The notes below the pieces were generated by a model that saw only the letters and a program-made list of their open reading frames with translations, did no database searches and had not been told where the DNA came from. From Puffinus mauretanicus (taxonomy: Eukaryota > Chordata > Aves > Procellariiformes > Procellariidae): 64,000 nucleotides of DNA. Each line of letters opens with the position of its first letter. The stretch's first letter is position 1. This document shows, piece by piece, positions 12,801 to 26,140 of this stretch. The position numbers were made by a program, and so were the translations under genes. Location of the stretch: assembly GCA_023333565.1 (NCBI GenBank), contig JAJKFH010001094.1:2914001-2978000 (forward strand), in the 5' to 3' direction.

Positions 12801-15800
12801 GGAGATAGGCATCTCATGGGATTCTCAAGAGCCCCTCATGCACAAAATTCATAAAGACAAGGTACTCATCACCCTCCAAGAATCAGGCCCCGCTGGTCCG
12901 TCCCAGGCAGGGCTGTCAAACATTAAAGCCTCTGAATTTGTTTTTTGCTGAACTCCAACCACTACTCCATATTACCCCATTATAATGAAAGAGAGCGCAA
13001 CAGGGGAGAACAGGCAAGTGAGCCGGAGGCCTGGCAGCACTGAGATCAATGGCACAGCCGCCCTGGCCAAGGACCACACACTGCATGGGGAACTGCCAGG
13101 GTCAGGAGTAACTCAAAGCAGTTGTAGAGTTTGCCAGACTCCGTAGGATTACCTGATGTGATTTTGCTGTCATTTTTAACCCAAGGGTTGTTTTGGGTTT
13201 TTTTTAAAGGCAATTCAATTTACACATATGCCTATACGTATTTAATAGATTTTAGCTAAAGGCGAGGTCACCCAGTTTGTGCCTTAGGCTCAAGAGTGGC
13301 TCACAAAAGCTCTGTTAGCAACTCTATACCTGTCTGTGCTTTCTGTACCTACTGGGTTGGTATTTGATGCATACGTAGCACGGCTATAAGACAATGTCTA
13401 AATACATAAAAGGGCTTTTCTCTCCCAAGCCTGGTCCTGCTTTTCACAACCTCAACCTTCTTGTTTTTCACACTCCTCCATTCCACTCTAATTTCCATTG
13501 TTTTATCTCACCCAGCTCTTTCTGTCCCTCCCCTCAGCAGGACACAAAACAAACAACGGGCAAAGCCTTCATTTTGCAATGTTGCAAAATTGGGTGGGTT
13601 CGTAGGAAAATATAAAAAAAAAAACAAAAAGGAAACCCAATCCTTTCTCCCAGCACCCATGGCTTGATTCCAGGGCGGAGAGAAGAAAAGACTGCAAGGC
13701 TGCATTCGCAAGGGCTGGCATGGGTACCTGGCTGCATGGCTGCAGGGTTGCCAAATTGCTCCCAGGGAACAGCATGAATCATGAGTGAAGCCTGGATCCT
13801 CCACGCAGTGTGCACATGCTTAGCTTTATGCGCTTGGACGGTGCCGTTCTCGTCCCTACGCCCACTCTTCCACTAAAAGTTAATCAGGGGTGAGGAGGTG
13901 GGGAGATCCGACGCGGTTGCATGAGTAAAATCAGTAGGCATGTAAATCCTGCCGTAGCACGATACAGATCGCATTCCCATCCCAGTCTAGCCTGCTCCAC
14001 CCTTCCTCCGTGGATGGGGCGGAAAGTAGATGCTCAGACTGACACTTGCTCAAAGGTCGTGCTTGGTGTTCAACATGGTTTGCACCCAGCATAATTTACG
14101 TGCCTAGCTTCTTTTGCATGATGCAGCAATCCTTTCAGCACGCAGATGGGAAGGCTCACAGCCCTAATGTCGCCGGTCCCTGCATGTTCAGAAAGGCCTG
14201 CTTAAAAGAATGTTGCTTTGGCCTTGACTTTTCTCTTGCCAGTGTAAAGGAGAAGGAAGGTCAGGGGGCACAGCGCCACTGTAAACCAGAACATACGGCC
14301 CAGTATGTGGTGGAAAGGCAATCCCTCAACCGAGTTGATAATGATTACGATGGGGTATATTGCAATTAGGATACCGGAAACGGAGCCTTTCAGCAGAGAG
14401 GCTGCTGCATTAGCTCCAGCATTAAAGTGGTTGCAGTATATGACAGTAATTTAAGAGGGAAGGGAAATCTGGGCACCAAATGGTACGGCAAAGGACCCTT
14501 TAAAGCCTGTGAGCTGTGATGATGTGCAAATGGCAGAACACAGATGCTGACATCCTTGTAATACTGCAGGGAGGCCCAAACCAGAATGGGTCCAGATAAA
14601 CTGCTGACCTCTTACTGCTGGAGGTGGTCCCTCCCTGGACTTATGGGTAAGGCGATGGGCAAAGCAGATCACGGAAGACCTTGCCAGTGCTGCTGCTATT
14701 GCTCAATGGATAAAGTGTTTGGGAAATGCATGCTGTTTCTTGGCATGGTAAGCAGGGTGGCAGCATGAGTCTCCGCTTTCTTCTGTCAGTGTTTAATGAC
14801 TTCGCAGGTCTCAGTGGAGTTGCCTCCATGTAGAACTGGCACATCAGCAAGCCAAATCAGGCCTCAACATCTGTAAAGCTGGATAGGTTCACAAGGATTT
14901 AATTCCCTCTTAAGTATGTACAAATCACATGGGATGACACTGCCTAATTCCCCGCATTTCTACATAGCACGGTACTGTCACTATTCACTGGGAAAGAATT
15001 TCATATTTGCATTTTCCCAAATGCGGTAATACTGACATTGCTCATCTTCTCCTAACACTCAATAGCCATAACTTTTCTCTCTGCCTCTGGAGAAAAAGGC
15101 CCGGATTTTCCATATTGCTTTGTACTGTCTATAGGGGTCCTCGTCCTCGTTTTATCATCTCTGCAGTGAAGTGGAGAGTAAGTGGAGAGTAAGCGCATCT
15201 AACCATATGTGCTTAAAACTCAGAAATAAAAGCAAACAGGTTTTTGCCTATGGCACTCATAAAGCTGCAGGCCAAGCTGAAGTTCTGCCTGCAGACATCT
15301 ATTGGTAAGTGCCACCAAGTAAAACAGGCATTGGAGAGCAGATCAACATCATGCAATGGATGACTCAGTTACTGACTCCACCACCAGCTCCAAAGCTGCG
15401 AGTACTGCAGAGCCATTGGGGTCCAGGACTTCTTGTCTTGGGTGCAGTACTAATAACCTGGCTTTTCTTTCAAGAGTCACACTGGTCCTTCCACATGGAT
15501 CCATGCTGAGCAGATGTACCAGCTCAGTTGTCTGCACCATGCGCCAGAGTGGTAGGTCTTGCTCTGAGGGTGCAAGTAGGGTTTTCCCCTTGAAGAGACA
15601 TAATAAGTTTTTAGTTTTTTACTTAAAAGGGTGTGTGCCCAGGAAAGAAGGGGATGTGCAGGAAGTGTGATAGACTTTGCTCTTTACTTAGATGACAGTC
15701 TAGCTCAAATGCAAGAATAGAGTCACATTTTAAATGTCCCAGGGTGTCCTTTTAAGTGCCAGTAGAAGGCATGTCCCAGCCCCACGCTGATGCCCAAGAT

Positions 15801-18679
15801 CCAGCCAGGTACCCCAGAAGTGCCACATGCCCATGCTAAAGCAGCTAGGTCTACTTACATGGATTTCACACTGCAGAGGGATTGCCTAGGTGTTGAAGAA
15901 ACAAGTGGGTTACATGCGGTACAATCAGATCATTTCAGGACAGGTACATCTGAGATTTAAGGACCTGACCACGCTCTATTTGTTTCTCTGTCAGTGCAAG
16001 AAACAGTCTTAAAGGACAGCATCTAACATTTGTCAATGAAGGAGTGACACTGCTACCCAGAAGAGGGTTGTCTCACCAGAGGGTGACCAGGAGCTGTGCA
16101 GGTGTTACCCATCCACCCACACTCAAGTTTGTCCCATCCCCTAACCAGGCTTCTCACACTTACGAGGACCGGTCTCAGCATTTAACCTGAAGGAGAACTT
16201 AAAGTTTCTTCTCAGCACAGAGACCCTGATCTGTCAGTGCAGGCAGTGGGAGACTTACCTCCTCCTGTTTGGAAACCTGGTGAGGGGGCGTAGTGCCACG
16301 TGGAGGCAGAGGTGCATCACCAGGGGACTGCTGTGGGATGCTATATCAACCCAGCCTCTGTAAAAGCTGCTTCGCACCTACGGCACAAAATTCTGTACAA
16401 ACACGTTTGTGTAAGAAATCACACCTCCGGGCCCATGTTTGCCACAGTGTGCTGGGGCTGTGTTTCATGTCACCCAGGAGTAAAAGGCTGTGCTAGTCTG
16501 GAGCAGGGTCATTCCCAACCATCAAGAGGAGTAGAGGAGGGAAAGTTGGCTGTGGTTTTTGCTCTGGGTCCAGCTCCCAGAGGCTGTGCAGATCCTGTAC
16601 CATTAAACAAAGCTAGGCTCATGAGCTACACTTGTGTTGCTATTGTCTTTGCTGCTGTTTTTGTTGTTAAAACCTTGGCTGCTGCTATTATGTCTGGTGT
16701 TTTTAGCGTGGGAGCCAAGAAAACAGCATTAACTGAACAACCTCAAGACAGCAGAGGTTGCCAGGTTGAGAAACCCTCTGATGCTGGGAAACAAAGCAAG
16801 CGTCTCTCCCTACCTCAGGGCTGTGACCTGTGTTGGCTTTCAACCATGGAAACCCACGCAGCCCTGTGGCTGAGTGACGACCGTGGTAAGTACAAGTGTT
16901 AACGGCGGGTGCTTGGGTTTGATTATGTTGTTTAGTAAACCACACCTGCTGAAGGTAAGAGCGTAGGCGTTGGACAAACAGGCTACTTGAAAACACATAG
17001 CCTCTAGAACAGGGGAAAAACTGTTGGTGTATTGGGGATTTTTTTAATTGCTCTGAATTAGTCGCAATATCAGTGGTTTCCTGTGACATCAAGCTTCTGA
17101 ACATTGCCTGATTGCCATAAACGGCAGTCCATCCAATTTTCCATTCCCGGCTATGCCCAAGCCGCAGCTCATCTGAAAAGCTGCTTCTGCAGAAGATGTG
17201 TCCCGGCTGGCAGCCGAATAACTGAGAGATGGGGATGACACAGAGGCACCTGGTACAGGGCACTCAGCACTGGCATGGACAGATCCATGTGATTTCTTCC
17301 ATTGAATTTCAAGAGAAATGATGGCAAAACAGCTAATGAATCAAAGGGAGGAAGTGAGAGCAGAGGCTAACGAAGAGTGTGTGAAAGAGAGAGCTCTGTG
17401 GACTGTTCCGCCTGTGCCAAGAGCCGGGGAGAGTTTCTGTCAGCTGGTTGGGAAAGTCGAGCAGCTGGAGAGTGAACTACTGTCTTGCCTGCATGTCTGT
17501 GTGTCCGCAAGCACCACTGCCCTCTTTTGGGTGGAATTAGACCTGTGCATCTGCTTCGTCCACCAGCACACGCTCCTGCGTCGCCTGGGTGCAAGGAAGG
17601 GGACCGCTCCTGCGGCAGTGCTGACAGTGATCCTCCCGTGGGGAGAGCTGAGCAGCGGGATGCCAACGCGGGAAGGCTCTGCTCGGCAAGGGTGCTGGTT
17701 GACAGCACCGTGGCGGTGGCATTACAGATGTGGCACACCAGTCTGCTGGCACGCTCGGAGCCAGCTGTGGCAGGCTCTTCAGACAGGCTCTAGCTTCTTG
17801 GGTGAGCCGTGCCACCAAAGCCGCAGTTCCTTCAGGCAGTGCTTTTCCTCATCTCTGACACTGCTCTGTCCGTGATCTGCCGTGCAAAAGGAATAAAAGA
17901 ATGGCTGAGCAGCTTTTGGCTCCAGCCTCGCTGCAGGCGAGGTGTCACAAGCCGGTGCCAAGTTCTGCTGAAAACAGTACGTCTGAGACCTTCACCATGG
18001 AGGTGTCGAAACTCGTTACATCGGGGCAAGGCGCACCTTGAGCTGAGCTCTCCTCCCTCGTCCAAGCGCTTTGCTGGAGGGCTCCTCCGCAGCTGCAAGG
18101 GCTGTTGTTAGCAGAGGCATAGATGCAGGATAAGGGTTGACCTAGTGGTTCAACGTATTTGATGGCCTGTGTCCAGCAACAGTCAGATCTTGGAGGAAAC
18201 GTGTAGTGGTGCTATTTGTCTCAGACAAGAGAACACATCCCTTTGAGAGCCAGCTCATGCCCCCAGAAGTATCTGCTTACACTTAATTCAGCTTCCACAG
18301 CTACGAAATTTTATCGTGCCCGGTCACAATCTGACAAAGTCCTTACAGTGACCTAGCCATAAAATTTGACTTGATGAGTGATACTTTTTATAAGACCAAC
18401 TGTTTCATTATGAAACTTTTGAGGTTGGAAAAAAAAAATCCCAAACAAATAAGAACATGCCACTATTAATAAGGCCGTCGGTGCATTTTTACGTATCCTC
18501 CTTGTAGCAATTGTGGCTGCATGTCAAAGGCAAGCATGCCTTGTGATCGTGAGAGAGTGGCTAAAAAACATGAGTCACACAGTCGAACCTTGTGACTTGG
18601 TAGAACTAAGGAGGTCTCCTTAAAGGCAATTTGTGGAAGAATTGGAGAGAAACGCAATTTTTCAAGGTCAGCCAAAGGC

Positions 18680-18870
18680 TAATGAGCGCTCTTTCATAGT
18701 GTGATTGTATTGCCTGAATTTCTGTATTTCAAAGCCAGTCTAACTACTTTATTGCTGAAGCACTGTAACTGAAGAGGCTGTAATAATATTGACAAGTAAT
18801 CCTGCCAGAATCTGAGATGGTATTCAGCATAATATGAAACATTTTCTCCTTTGCCTGGACGAGTACGGAA
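18680..18870. promoter_or_regulatory. Candidate conserved noncoding element
   Basis: AT-balanced unique sequence with several short homeodomain- and SOX-like motifs (gctaatgag, ctttattgctg, gtaataatattgacaag). There are no repeats, and no coding frame is credible. The call is based on texture only. Confidence 0.2.
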
Positions 18871-19429
18871 CAAAGAGTTAAACAAATGTGTGTTTCCCGC
18901 GAGTACCACTTATCTTTCTTCCCAAAGGGCATGCGTACAGATGCTTTGTAAGTTGGGTTGTCAACAGCTGAGGCTTGTGGCCAGATTCACATGTTCTCCA
19001 CCTTTTTGCTTGTGAGCTGCAGGAGACTCATCTCCAGAGGGACAGTTTTTCATAACTTAATTAGATTGGCGCCATTCGCACAGCTACAGTTTCAGGTTGG
19101 CTCAGCTTTACTTCTGCTCCAGCTCTCCAGTTCAGGGGATTACAGTAGCACTGAAATTGGTTCTGAACTAAACGTTTGGCAACTACCTCAGGTCAAGGAG
19201 GCAATTCACGTTACTGCTGTTGCTAAATTAGAAATAAATAAATAACCAATGTGCGGCCCTTAATGAGAGACTAAGAATGAGAGACAAAATGTTTTTGCAG
19301 CTCTCCACTTTGTGTGTATGTAGGAATACGTTGCATTTTTTTTCCCATTAATGAATAACTCTAGTCTAGTAAACCACTTTAGTTGAAGGAGAGCAATCTC
19401 CAACTGAATCCTCTTAGCATGGATTTACA

Positions 19430-19600
19430 CCATGCTTATTTTAGTGTAGCTTTAATTGGCTGGGAATCTGGATGGGCTAACCAAAAATCAGCCAAAGAAG
19501 CAGCATTCCCACTGGAGTTTTTAGTGGTTTAACTGAACCAGTTTAGAAATGGATCGGAGTAAAATCACTGAGATTTTTTAGCATGGAGACAAAGCCCTTC
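19430..19600. repeat. Possible old hAT-like DNA transposon or other ancient repeat
   Basis: Segments such as gtggtttaactgaaccagtt and gagacaaagccctt resemble a non-autonomous DNA-transposon consensus frequent in reptiles and birds (…ctggtttaactaaaccagttt…tgtagacaagccct). No terminal inverted repeats or target duplications could be defined. Low-confidence assignment. Confidence 0.25.
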
Positions 19601-20695
19601 GCCCTGACTAGCTGTATGCTTCATACTACTAAACTGCAACTCAAGAAAAAGGAGATTTACAAGCAGTGAGTGCAGACTGGAGGAAAAGAAAGAGCAGGGC
19701 CACCTTTCCAAGTGCTATGCGTAAAATGGGCGCCTCCTGCCTGCCATGTGCAGAGGTTCATTACAGAGAACAATCTACAAGCGTGAGTATCTGGGCTCAC
19801 TTCCACTCCCTGTGAGCCACAGAAACCCACAGCCCACACCTCCTTAAGCTCCTCGGCGTGGTCCATGCTGCACGTGTGGCCACTGAGGTTTTCAGGTTTT
19901 ACCTGGGCAGCCGGTAGCTGGAAAGCTGCACGCTTGTGACTTCTTCACCAGCTTCAGTGATGGATTGCAACCCATCCCTCGCAAGCAGTTTTGAAGAAGT
20001 CAGCTGATAAATGGCACTTTAACAGGAGCCAGATGGAATAAATTAAAAGGCATCTGACAAACCCTCTGTAAAGGAAGAAATATAGGTGTTTGCAGGGATG
20101 GAGAAAAATGACCGCTCCTGGTAGACAGCTAGTAAGAGCAAAAAAAAAGTGTCTTTTCACATCACTTCAGAAAGCAAAACAAAACACAGACAAATCCACA
20201 GTCCAGATTTTCTCACCTGGATATAAATAAATGCAATTAGACCTTGCTTTGTCCAACTCAAGATTTTTGGTGCAAAAAATTCTTCCTGCTACAGTGCTTA
20301 CAAGACTGGGTTTACCTATTTACTGTGGGTACTGATTGCTTTATGACTTTTCACTTTCTCTGTGATATGAGCCATTTGTGAGCTGGAAGCAAACTCTGGA
20401 AGTCAGTTAGTTGCCTGTTTGTAATACTGAACAAATACTTTATAAATGATTCAAGCCTGTGCTTTTTTGTGACCTGTCTGGGGCAAATGTTCTATTCAGG
20501 GTCTGAATTTTATAGGTCATTGCTGGATCTGCACAAACAGCTACATCCATCATTTGCACCAGTGCCTGAATCCTGACCTTACGAGAGAGCTTGTTGCACT
20601 GATCTGTCCGTAGAGGGTAGGTAGGACTTTCACGCTACTCAATCACTTACCTGGCACACACCTGGTCTCCCTAGGATCCCTTGGGAGTCATGGCA

Positions 20696-20720
20696 GGGAG
20701 AGAGAGAGAGAGAGAAAGAG
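20696..20720. repeat. (GA)n microsatellite
   Basis: A dinucleotide GA run with one interruption, flanked by unique sequence. Confidence 0.9.
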
Positions 20721-23700
20721 ATGGGCCCCTCCGGAGGCCAATTCAAAGCAGACGCTTAATTTAGGTACGCTGAATCATCCCCTGCAGCAGTTTTTATCTT
20801 TCTCCATGGACCGGGGAGAGGCTAGAGAGACTGGCTGAGTGACTTGGCTGACCCCAGTTAGTGGTGTGAAATCTCTCCTCGCCAAAGCCAATGAAAACAT
20901 CAAGAAACAGAGCCATCCACGACCTCTCTCAGTAATTTATTCGCCCCCATTCTTGACACTTGGTGCCAGCTCTCTCGTTGGATCTGGTTTGAGTTCTCCT
21001 CCTTGAACTGTTGTGATGGCTTTCTCTGCTAGACGGAGAAAGATTTAGTAGGGACCGTTTCCATCCTTCACACAGAAATCGAGGCACCTCTGAATCTTCT
21101 TTGTGATGACAGGAATAACCTCCTCTCCGAAAATGTCTCACTCAGATGCAGTTTTGTCATTTATTGTGTGGCTTTTTGGCAGGTTTTTAACACTCCTTTG
21201 GCAGTCATGGCTGGCAGCCACAGCCAGTGCTCCAGGGCCAGACAGCAAAGCTGCAGTGCCCCACTTCTCCGCCACGCTCCCCCCCCACTTTTCCTCCATC
21301 CCACCTCCCACTCCCAGCCCGGGGCAGAGGGATATCACCCCGGGGGTCTTCCGCTTACCTACAGCCCAACCGTGTGTTACAGACTGGTATTTCTGAAGCA
21401 GAGCTCTCTGCAGGATCCCTCTTGAGACCCTTTTGGCACAGCTCTCAGGCAGAAGAAGACACTGCTGAATTTAAAAAGTTATCTATTTCCAAATGGTCCG
21501 GAAGATAATTTGCCTTCTCATATAAAATAAATCCTTGCCACTCCTTTCCAATATAGAAGTAATAGGTAACTATTTCAGCCTTTTCTGTATCAACATTACC
21601 AGTTTTGCAATTTCTGTCTATCATTGCTAGGATTATTTTTTGTTCTTAACGTATTTTTTAAATTCCTTGTTCTTCCTAAATATGGGGAACCTAAATATGT
21701 TCCCCAGTGAAGGACTGTTTCCATCAAGGCCCACAGCTTCCCTCGCTGCATTTCTGCATTTCACAATGTTGTCAATATTCTTTGCCTTTTCATCCTTCTT
21801 TGTTACTTATTTACTTAGTAATTTCCAGTTGCTGCTGAATTTGGATAAGTTTTTAGCTTAAGCTTCAAGCTTGATTGTGGAGGGAGGGGGATTGACTAAC
21901 TATTTATCTTTTATTTTTATTATGCCTGCACAATTTTCATTCAAATTTCTTCCATTTAGATTTTGCATCCTAACTAACTTGGTTTGCAGTTTTCAGAAAC
22001 TTTGGGAAACCTCTTTGGTGATACAACAGTTGGGTATATTAATCACTACTTGCAAATCTCCTCTCTTTGCCCATACAGAATCTAATCATGCCACAATTAA
22101 CAGTCCCCATGCAACGAGCCACTTTCAGCTCAGGAATCAATCAGCTGTTATCTGCCTTAATGAGGTCCATAGTAAAGTCATCTCCTTCTGTGTGCAGTTG
22201 CTGTGTAAGTATTATCTGCTAGTTTTAGCAACTCTAGACTGTTTCACCACTGTATCAATGGTACCTCAAAAATATTTTCTCAAACTCAAATCGCCTATAA
22301 CAACCAACACACTTTTTCATTCATTGTTGTGTAAAAGACAACTGCTGAAGGAATAAAACGGCCTTTTCTTTTCCTTGGCCAAGTGATCCTGAGAGCTCCC
22401 TGTATTTCCTCTTGGATTTTCTCTATGAAAGCAGTCACCCAAATTCAAGATTCTCTGCTCTCAGTGAGTCCCCGGAAGGCAACGGCACCCAGAACACTTT
22501 TGTCTTATTGCTTCTTCCATTCCTGATGAGATTACAACATCCTTGTACTGAAGGTTTTTCAGCCAGGCTAATGTCATTTTTTATCTCATTTCCCCTTGCC
22601 AGTTACCCCAACTCCGTGAATTAATATTTGAAAAAATTTGTTCATTCTTTGAGTTCATTATCAGATCAGCTTGATTCATTTTTGCCAAATTTGAGATTCC
22701 TCTCTACTTGCCTTGAGTCGCTAATTTAAAATCATCCAGAAAATATGACTGGGAAGATCCAAGCCCCTTGGTCGGAGATGTGAGGCACCCAACCTGGTCT
22801 TCCTGCTGCAACGTGTGTTCGACAACACAAACACCGTCAGCTTCATACCAGCCAACACAACCCCACTATTTTCTGCCATCTTTAGTGTCATGCTCAAAGA
22901 ACCAGAAATCTCTGTCACTATTGCTTGAGTACTTTTCTTCTTCATCCCCACTCTGGCATTCCTGCATATTTCTATATGCAGAGGATACCTTTGACACAAA
23001 TAGTTACAATGCTTTGATTATACAAAAAAGTAAACACCACAGATATTAAACTTTTTGAAGCTTTCTTCCTGTTTTTTTTGACCTGCCTAAAGAACCTAAA
23101 CAGCTTTGGTGCTGGCTGGCAACAGCTAAGTGGTTTATTAAAGTGTATTTCTGAATGAATAGCTTTGTACATCGAGCTTCTAAGCTGTTATGAAAGTCCC
23201 AGTGAGCACCACCTTTGAACACTTTAACGAAAAAAAAATCCAGTTCTACAGACTTGAGGTTTCAGGCTCGGCTTCTTCCTAGCATGGTGATGCACATACT
23301 GCTGCAATACATATGATTAAACTAATCCAGCTGTAGAATAAGATTTTGCCTTGCATTTATCTTTTAACAAATATTTCTAGCCAAATAAGACTATAACTTA
23401 TAAGTGAAAGAAGAAACACATACATGTTTTTTTCAAAAATAGCGTAACCAAGTATTTTACTGATTTTTAGATCTACGTAGGCATTTCTATTGTTGTTTGT
23501 ACTTTACAATCACAACTGCAATGGTTGTTGATTTTTTCTTTTACTAGTTAGCAGTTCCCTGCAGTTGTTTCCATGCAAACGATGCTCGGTGTGAATAGGA
23601 AAACCCAACTTTAAAACTGTCTAGAAAGGGAAGCAAGAAACCATGTGTTTCTTGTGGAGTCTGAGTCTGTGGAAGTTTCACCAGCCATGTCTCCAAATTG

Positions 23701-24809
23701 TATGTTTCTAGTGAGGGCTGCATTTTTTTGTGAGTAATGGTTTTTCGTGTCTCCATTTTGTGCACTCAGGTTTGTGTGTTACAAAGAACCTGATTTTTCT
23801 GAAGGCATTAACCATCTAACTTCTTGCACTTGGGTTGCGTTAAAGTGTTTTGAGTCCCATAGAGCTGAAGCAATCAATACCTATTAGTTGTTCCATTGGT
23901 TTTTTTTGTTTTTAATCAGGCCCCCATTAGAAGCATGTGAACGTTTTTGTTTTCCATTCGTGTTTGAAATTAAGCCAGATATCAAAATCTGGAAGTCCTT
24001 TGCAAGATGGGGCTTCCACTCTTCCTGCAGTTCTCTGGTTACTTTATCGCGAGTGCCCAAGACGAAGCCGTGAAAAGAAGACAAAAGTACAAACGCTAGA
24101 AAATGGATTGTGCTTTCCATCGTGCTTGTGGTGTTTTAACCATTGGCAAGCTATGCCTATAGATAGTGGATTTATAGTGATTTACCTTTAGCCTGGCTTT
24201 GGCCCCCTTTACCATAGTACCTGGCGATTGCCTGAGCACCTGGGCTCTCGAGTGAATCATCCGCACTGGCTTCGGAAGTAAACCTTCTCAGCACAATAGC
24301 AGCAATATCCGGACTGGCCATCGGTTTCTATTCCGTCCAGCCTCAGCTGATATATTTCATATGTTTTTGTAGCTGAAGCTGGGCCAGGACTTCTCTAGCT
24401 TTGACAGGAGGGCTAAATGAGAGCAGGGAATTTTATGTGCCTCTTCCCACAGCATTCCAGTAACCGTGCAGGAAGTCATTGATCAATGGGATTTAGGCAA
24501 CGTGCACAAGAAAGGTACGTGTGTGTGGCCCGGTGGCCTCTGCAGCATGTGCTATGACGACACCACCCTCTGATTCAATAAACGGAGGGATAAGAGACTA
24601 GGTGGTAAGCCACACACACCACGTTTATGATGCATCTCTGTAGCCGAGCGAATGCAGTGTGGTCTGCTTTTAAAGCCCGTTCTATAAGGCTGCATGTTCC
24701 TTACTAATGCTATGGTTTAGATGTGGTCATAGCAGAGCGATTTTCCTGGAAAATTGCTTAACGTGCTGTCACAAACAGAGGGCGAGTTCCCTGACCCAGT
24801 GGCTCATCC

Positions 24810-24900
24810 TTCCCCGGGAACAGGAATGGGATCTGACCTTTGGCAGATCACTTAGGTTTGTTTTATTGTCCTGATCTGTACAGCTCCTCCGTGCCATAAC
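24810..24900 (+). mobile_element. MIR-like SINE fragment
   Basis: The segment with ctgacctttggcagatcact, then a T-rich stretch and gtcctgatctgta, resembles MIR (…gacctt-gggcaagtcactt…cctcatctgta…). It is short and degenerate. A second possible fragment, gcctcaatttccccatttg, lies at about 25347-25365. Confidence 0.3.
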
Positions 24901-25829
24901 CCAGGAGAAGATCTGAAAAGCCAAGACATCCCTTCAGCAGGCTGCAACGCATTCAGGCCACGCAGCACAGGGAGGGTGAAGGAGCTGGTGCGCCTGCACG
25001 CTGGAGCCGGAGTTGTTAGCACTAACCGTTTTGCAGGGTAGCTCTGCCCCAAATGAGGTCAAACTAATTCCTAGAATAAGTTTACTGACCTTACTGGAGC
25101 TGCATGGGAAGAGTATTTATCCTGTTGTCACATTGGGTGTGCTGTGGATATAGAGGGCAGGCAAAAAAAGCATTCAATAAATGTACGCAATTGCTTTAGG
25201 GCATTAAAATTGGCATGTAGAGGTCTTCTAGGCCTCTACCTGCCTGTATGGTACTAGGAGCTGTTATACTGCAAAGGCAGTCTCACCGCAGCGGTTTGTG
25301 TGCGTTAGCATGGAAGGTGACAGTTTGGTTTTTCATTTTTCCTTTGCCTCAATTTCCCCATTTGGCCACATTACGTGGCTCAGGGTAGGATGCAGCTGTG
25401 GCGGGGCGGACAGGGAAGGGGTTGATGTCAGTTCAGCGGCTCTGTCATTGCATGACTCGGAGCATAAACTAATGAAGTAAATCTGTTTTCCTTCTCTCTC
25501 TCCCTTATCTGTGATTTTCCACATACAGAGGAAATGGAGAGGGGGAGGCAGGGAGAGGTTTTTATCATGCAGCGATGAGACAGGCTGTGGAGAAAAAGAT
25601 GCTACTCCTTCAGCGATCCCAAATGTGCTCCCAAATCTCAGAAGAGCTGAATATTTCAGCTGAAAGAGTCAGCTATGAAATAGTCTTTTCCCCAGACACC
25701 GAAATAGTTGTCATTATTGTACAGTATCAACAGCCCATCGAGCTGAATGGGGGCAGCCCGTGCCGAGCTAGTGTTTCAGTCTGTCCACCTGCAGCCCAGT
25801 AAATAATGGCGAGGATAGTTTACTGTTAC

Positions 25830-26140
25830 AGAGGGATCGGAATTGCCTGGCTGAACAGTCACAATCCAAGAAAATGTGTTTTAATTTAGCTAAATGAAAA
25901 GTAATACATCTGGGAACAAAGAGTTCAGGCAGTACCTACAGGACAGGAGACTCTGCCTTGGAAAACAGGATTACGGGGTCGTTGTGGTAACAACCTCCAC
26001 AATAGCTGCCGGTTCAATGCGGCTAAGAGGGCTCAGCTGACTCTGGGAACCTAGAAGCAAATAATGGGTCTCGGGGTTGGCAGCAGCATCGGTAGGAGCA
26101 TCCCTGGGCTGCAGCACCAGGTGGTAGCCTTACCAGGTGT
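25830..26140 (+). mobile_element. Ancient CR1/L3-like LINE relic
   Basis: This is a badly decayed stretch that follows the order of the CR1/L3 reverse transcriptase region. A segment reading roughly NLAK-KVIHLGTKSSGS is followed by a piece resembling the KDLGVLV strand (bases 25965-25990). After it comes a stretch resembling the CQCGSAAKRAN segment (26010-26050). Stops and indels interrupt every frame. It is much older than the CR1 copy at 8.4-9.6 kb. The assignment rests on order and partial identity judged by eye. Confidence 0.45.

Larger units (their letters stand above)
9571..25829. other. Intergenic sequence
   Basis: No gene supported. The stretch holds one or two degenerate ancient-repeat phrases (near 9650-9740 and 19430-19600), the GA repeat, MIR-like fragments and candidate regulatory elements at 12.6 and 18.7 kb. 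The longest open frames (up to about 200 codons near 16300-17900) have no recognisable domain, no codon-level sign of selection visible by eye and heavy overlap in other frames. I treat them as chance. An unannotated noncoding RNA cannot be excluded. Confidence 0.65.

Noticed and set aside
16300..17875. Open frames of 185-200 codons on both strands
   Set aside because: Overlapping frames on opposite strands and no recognisable family; composition explains them.
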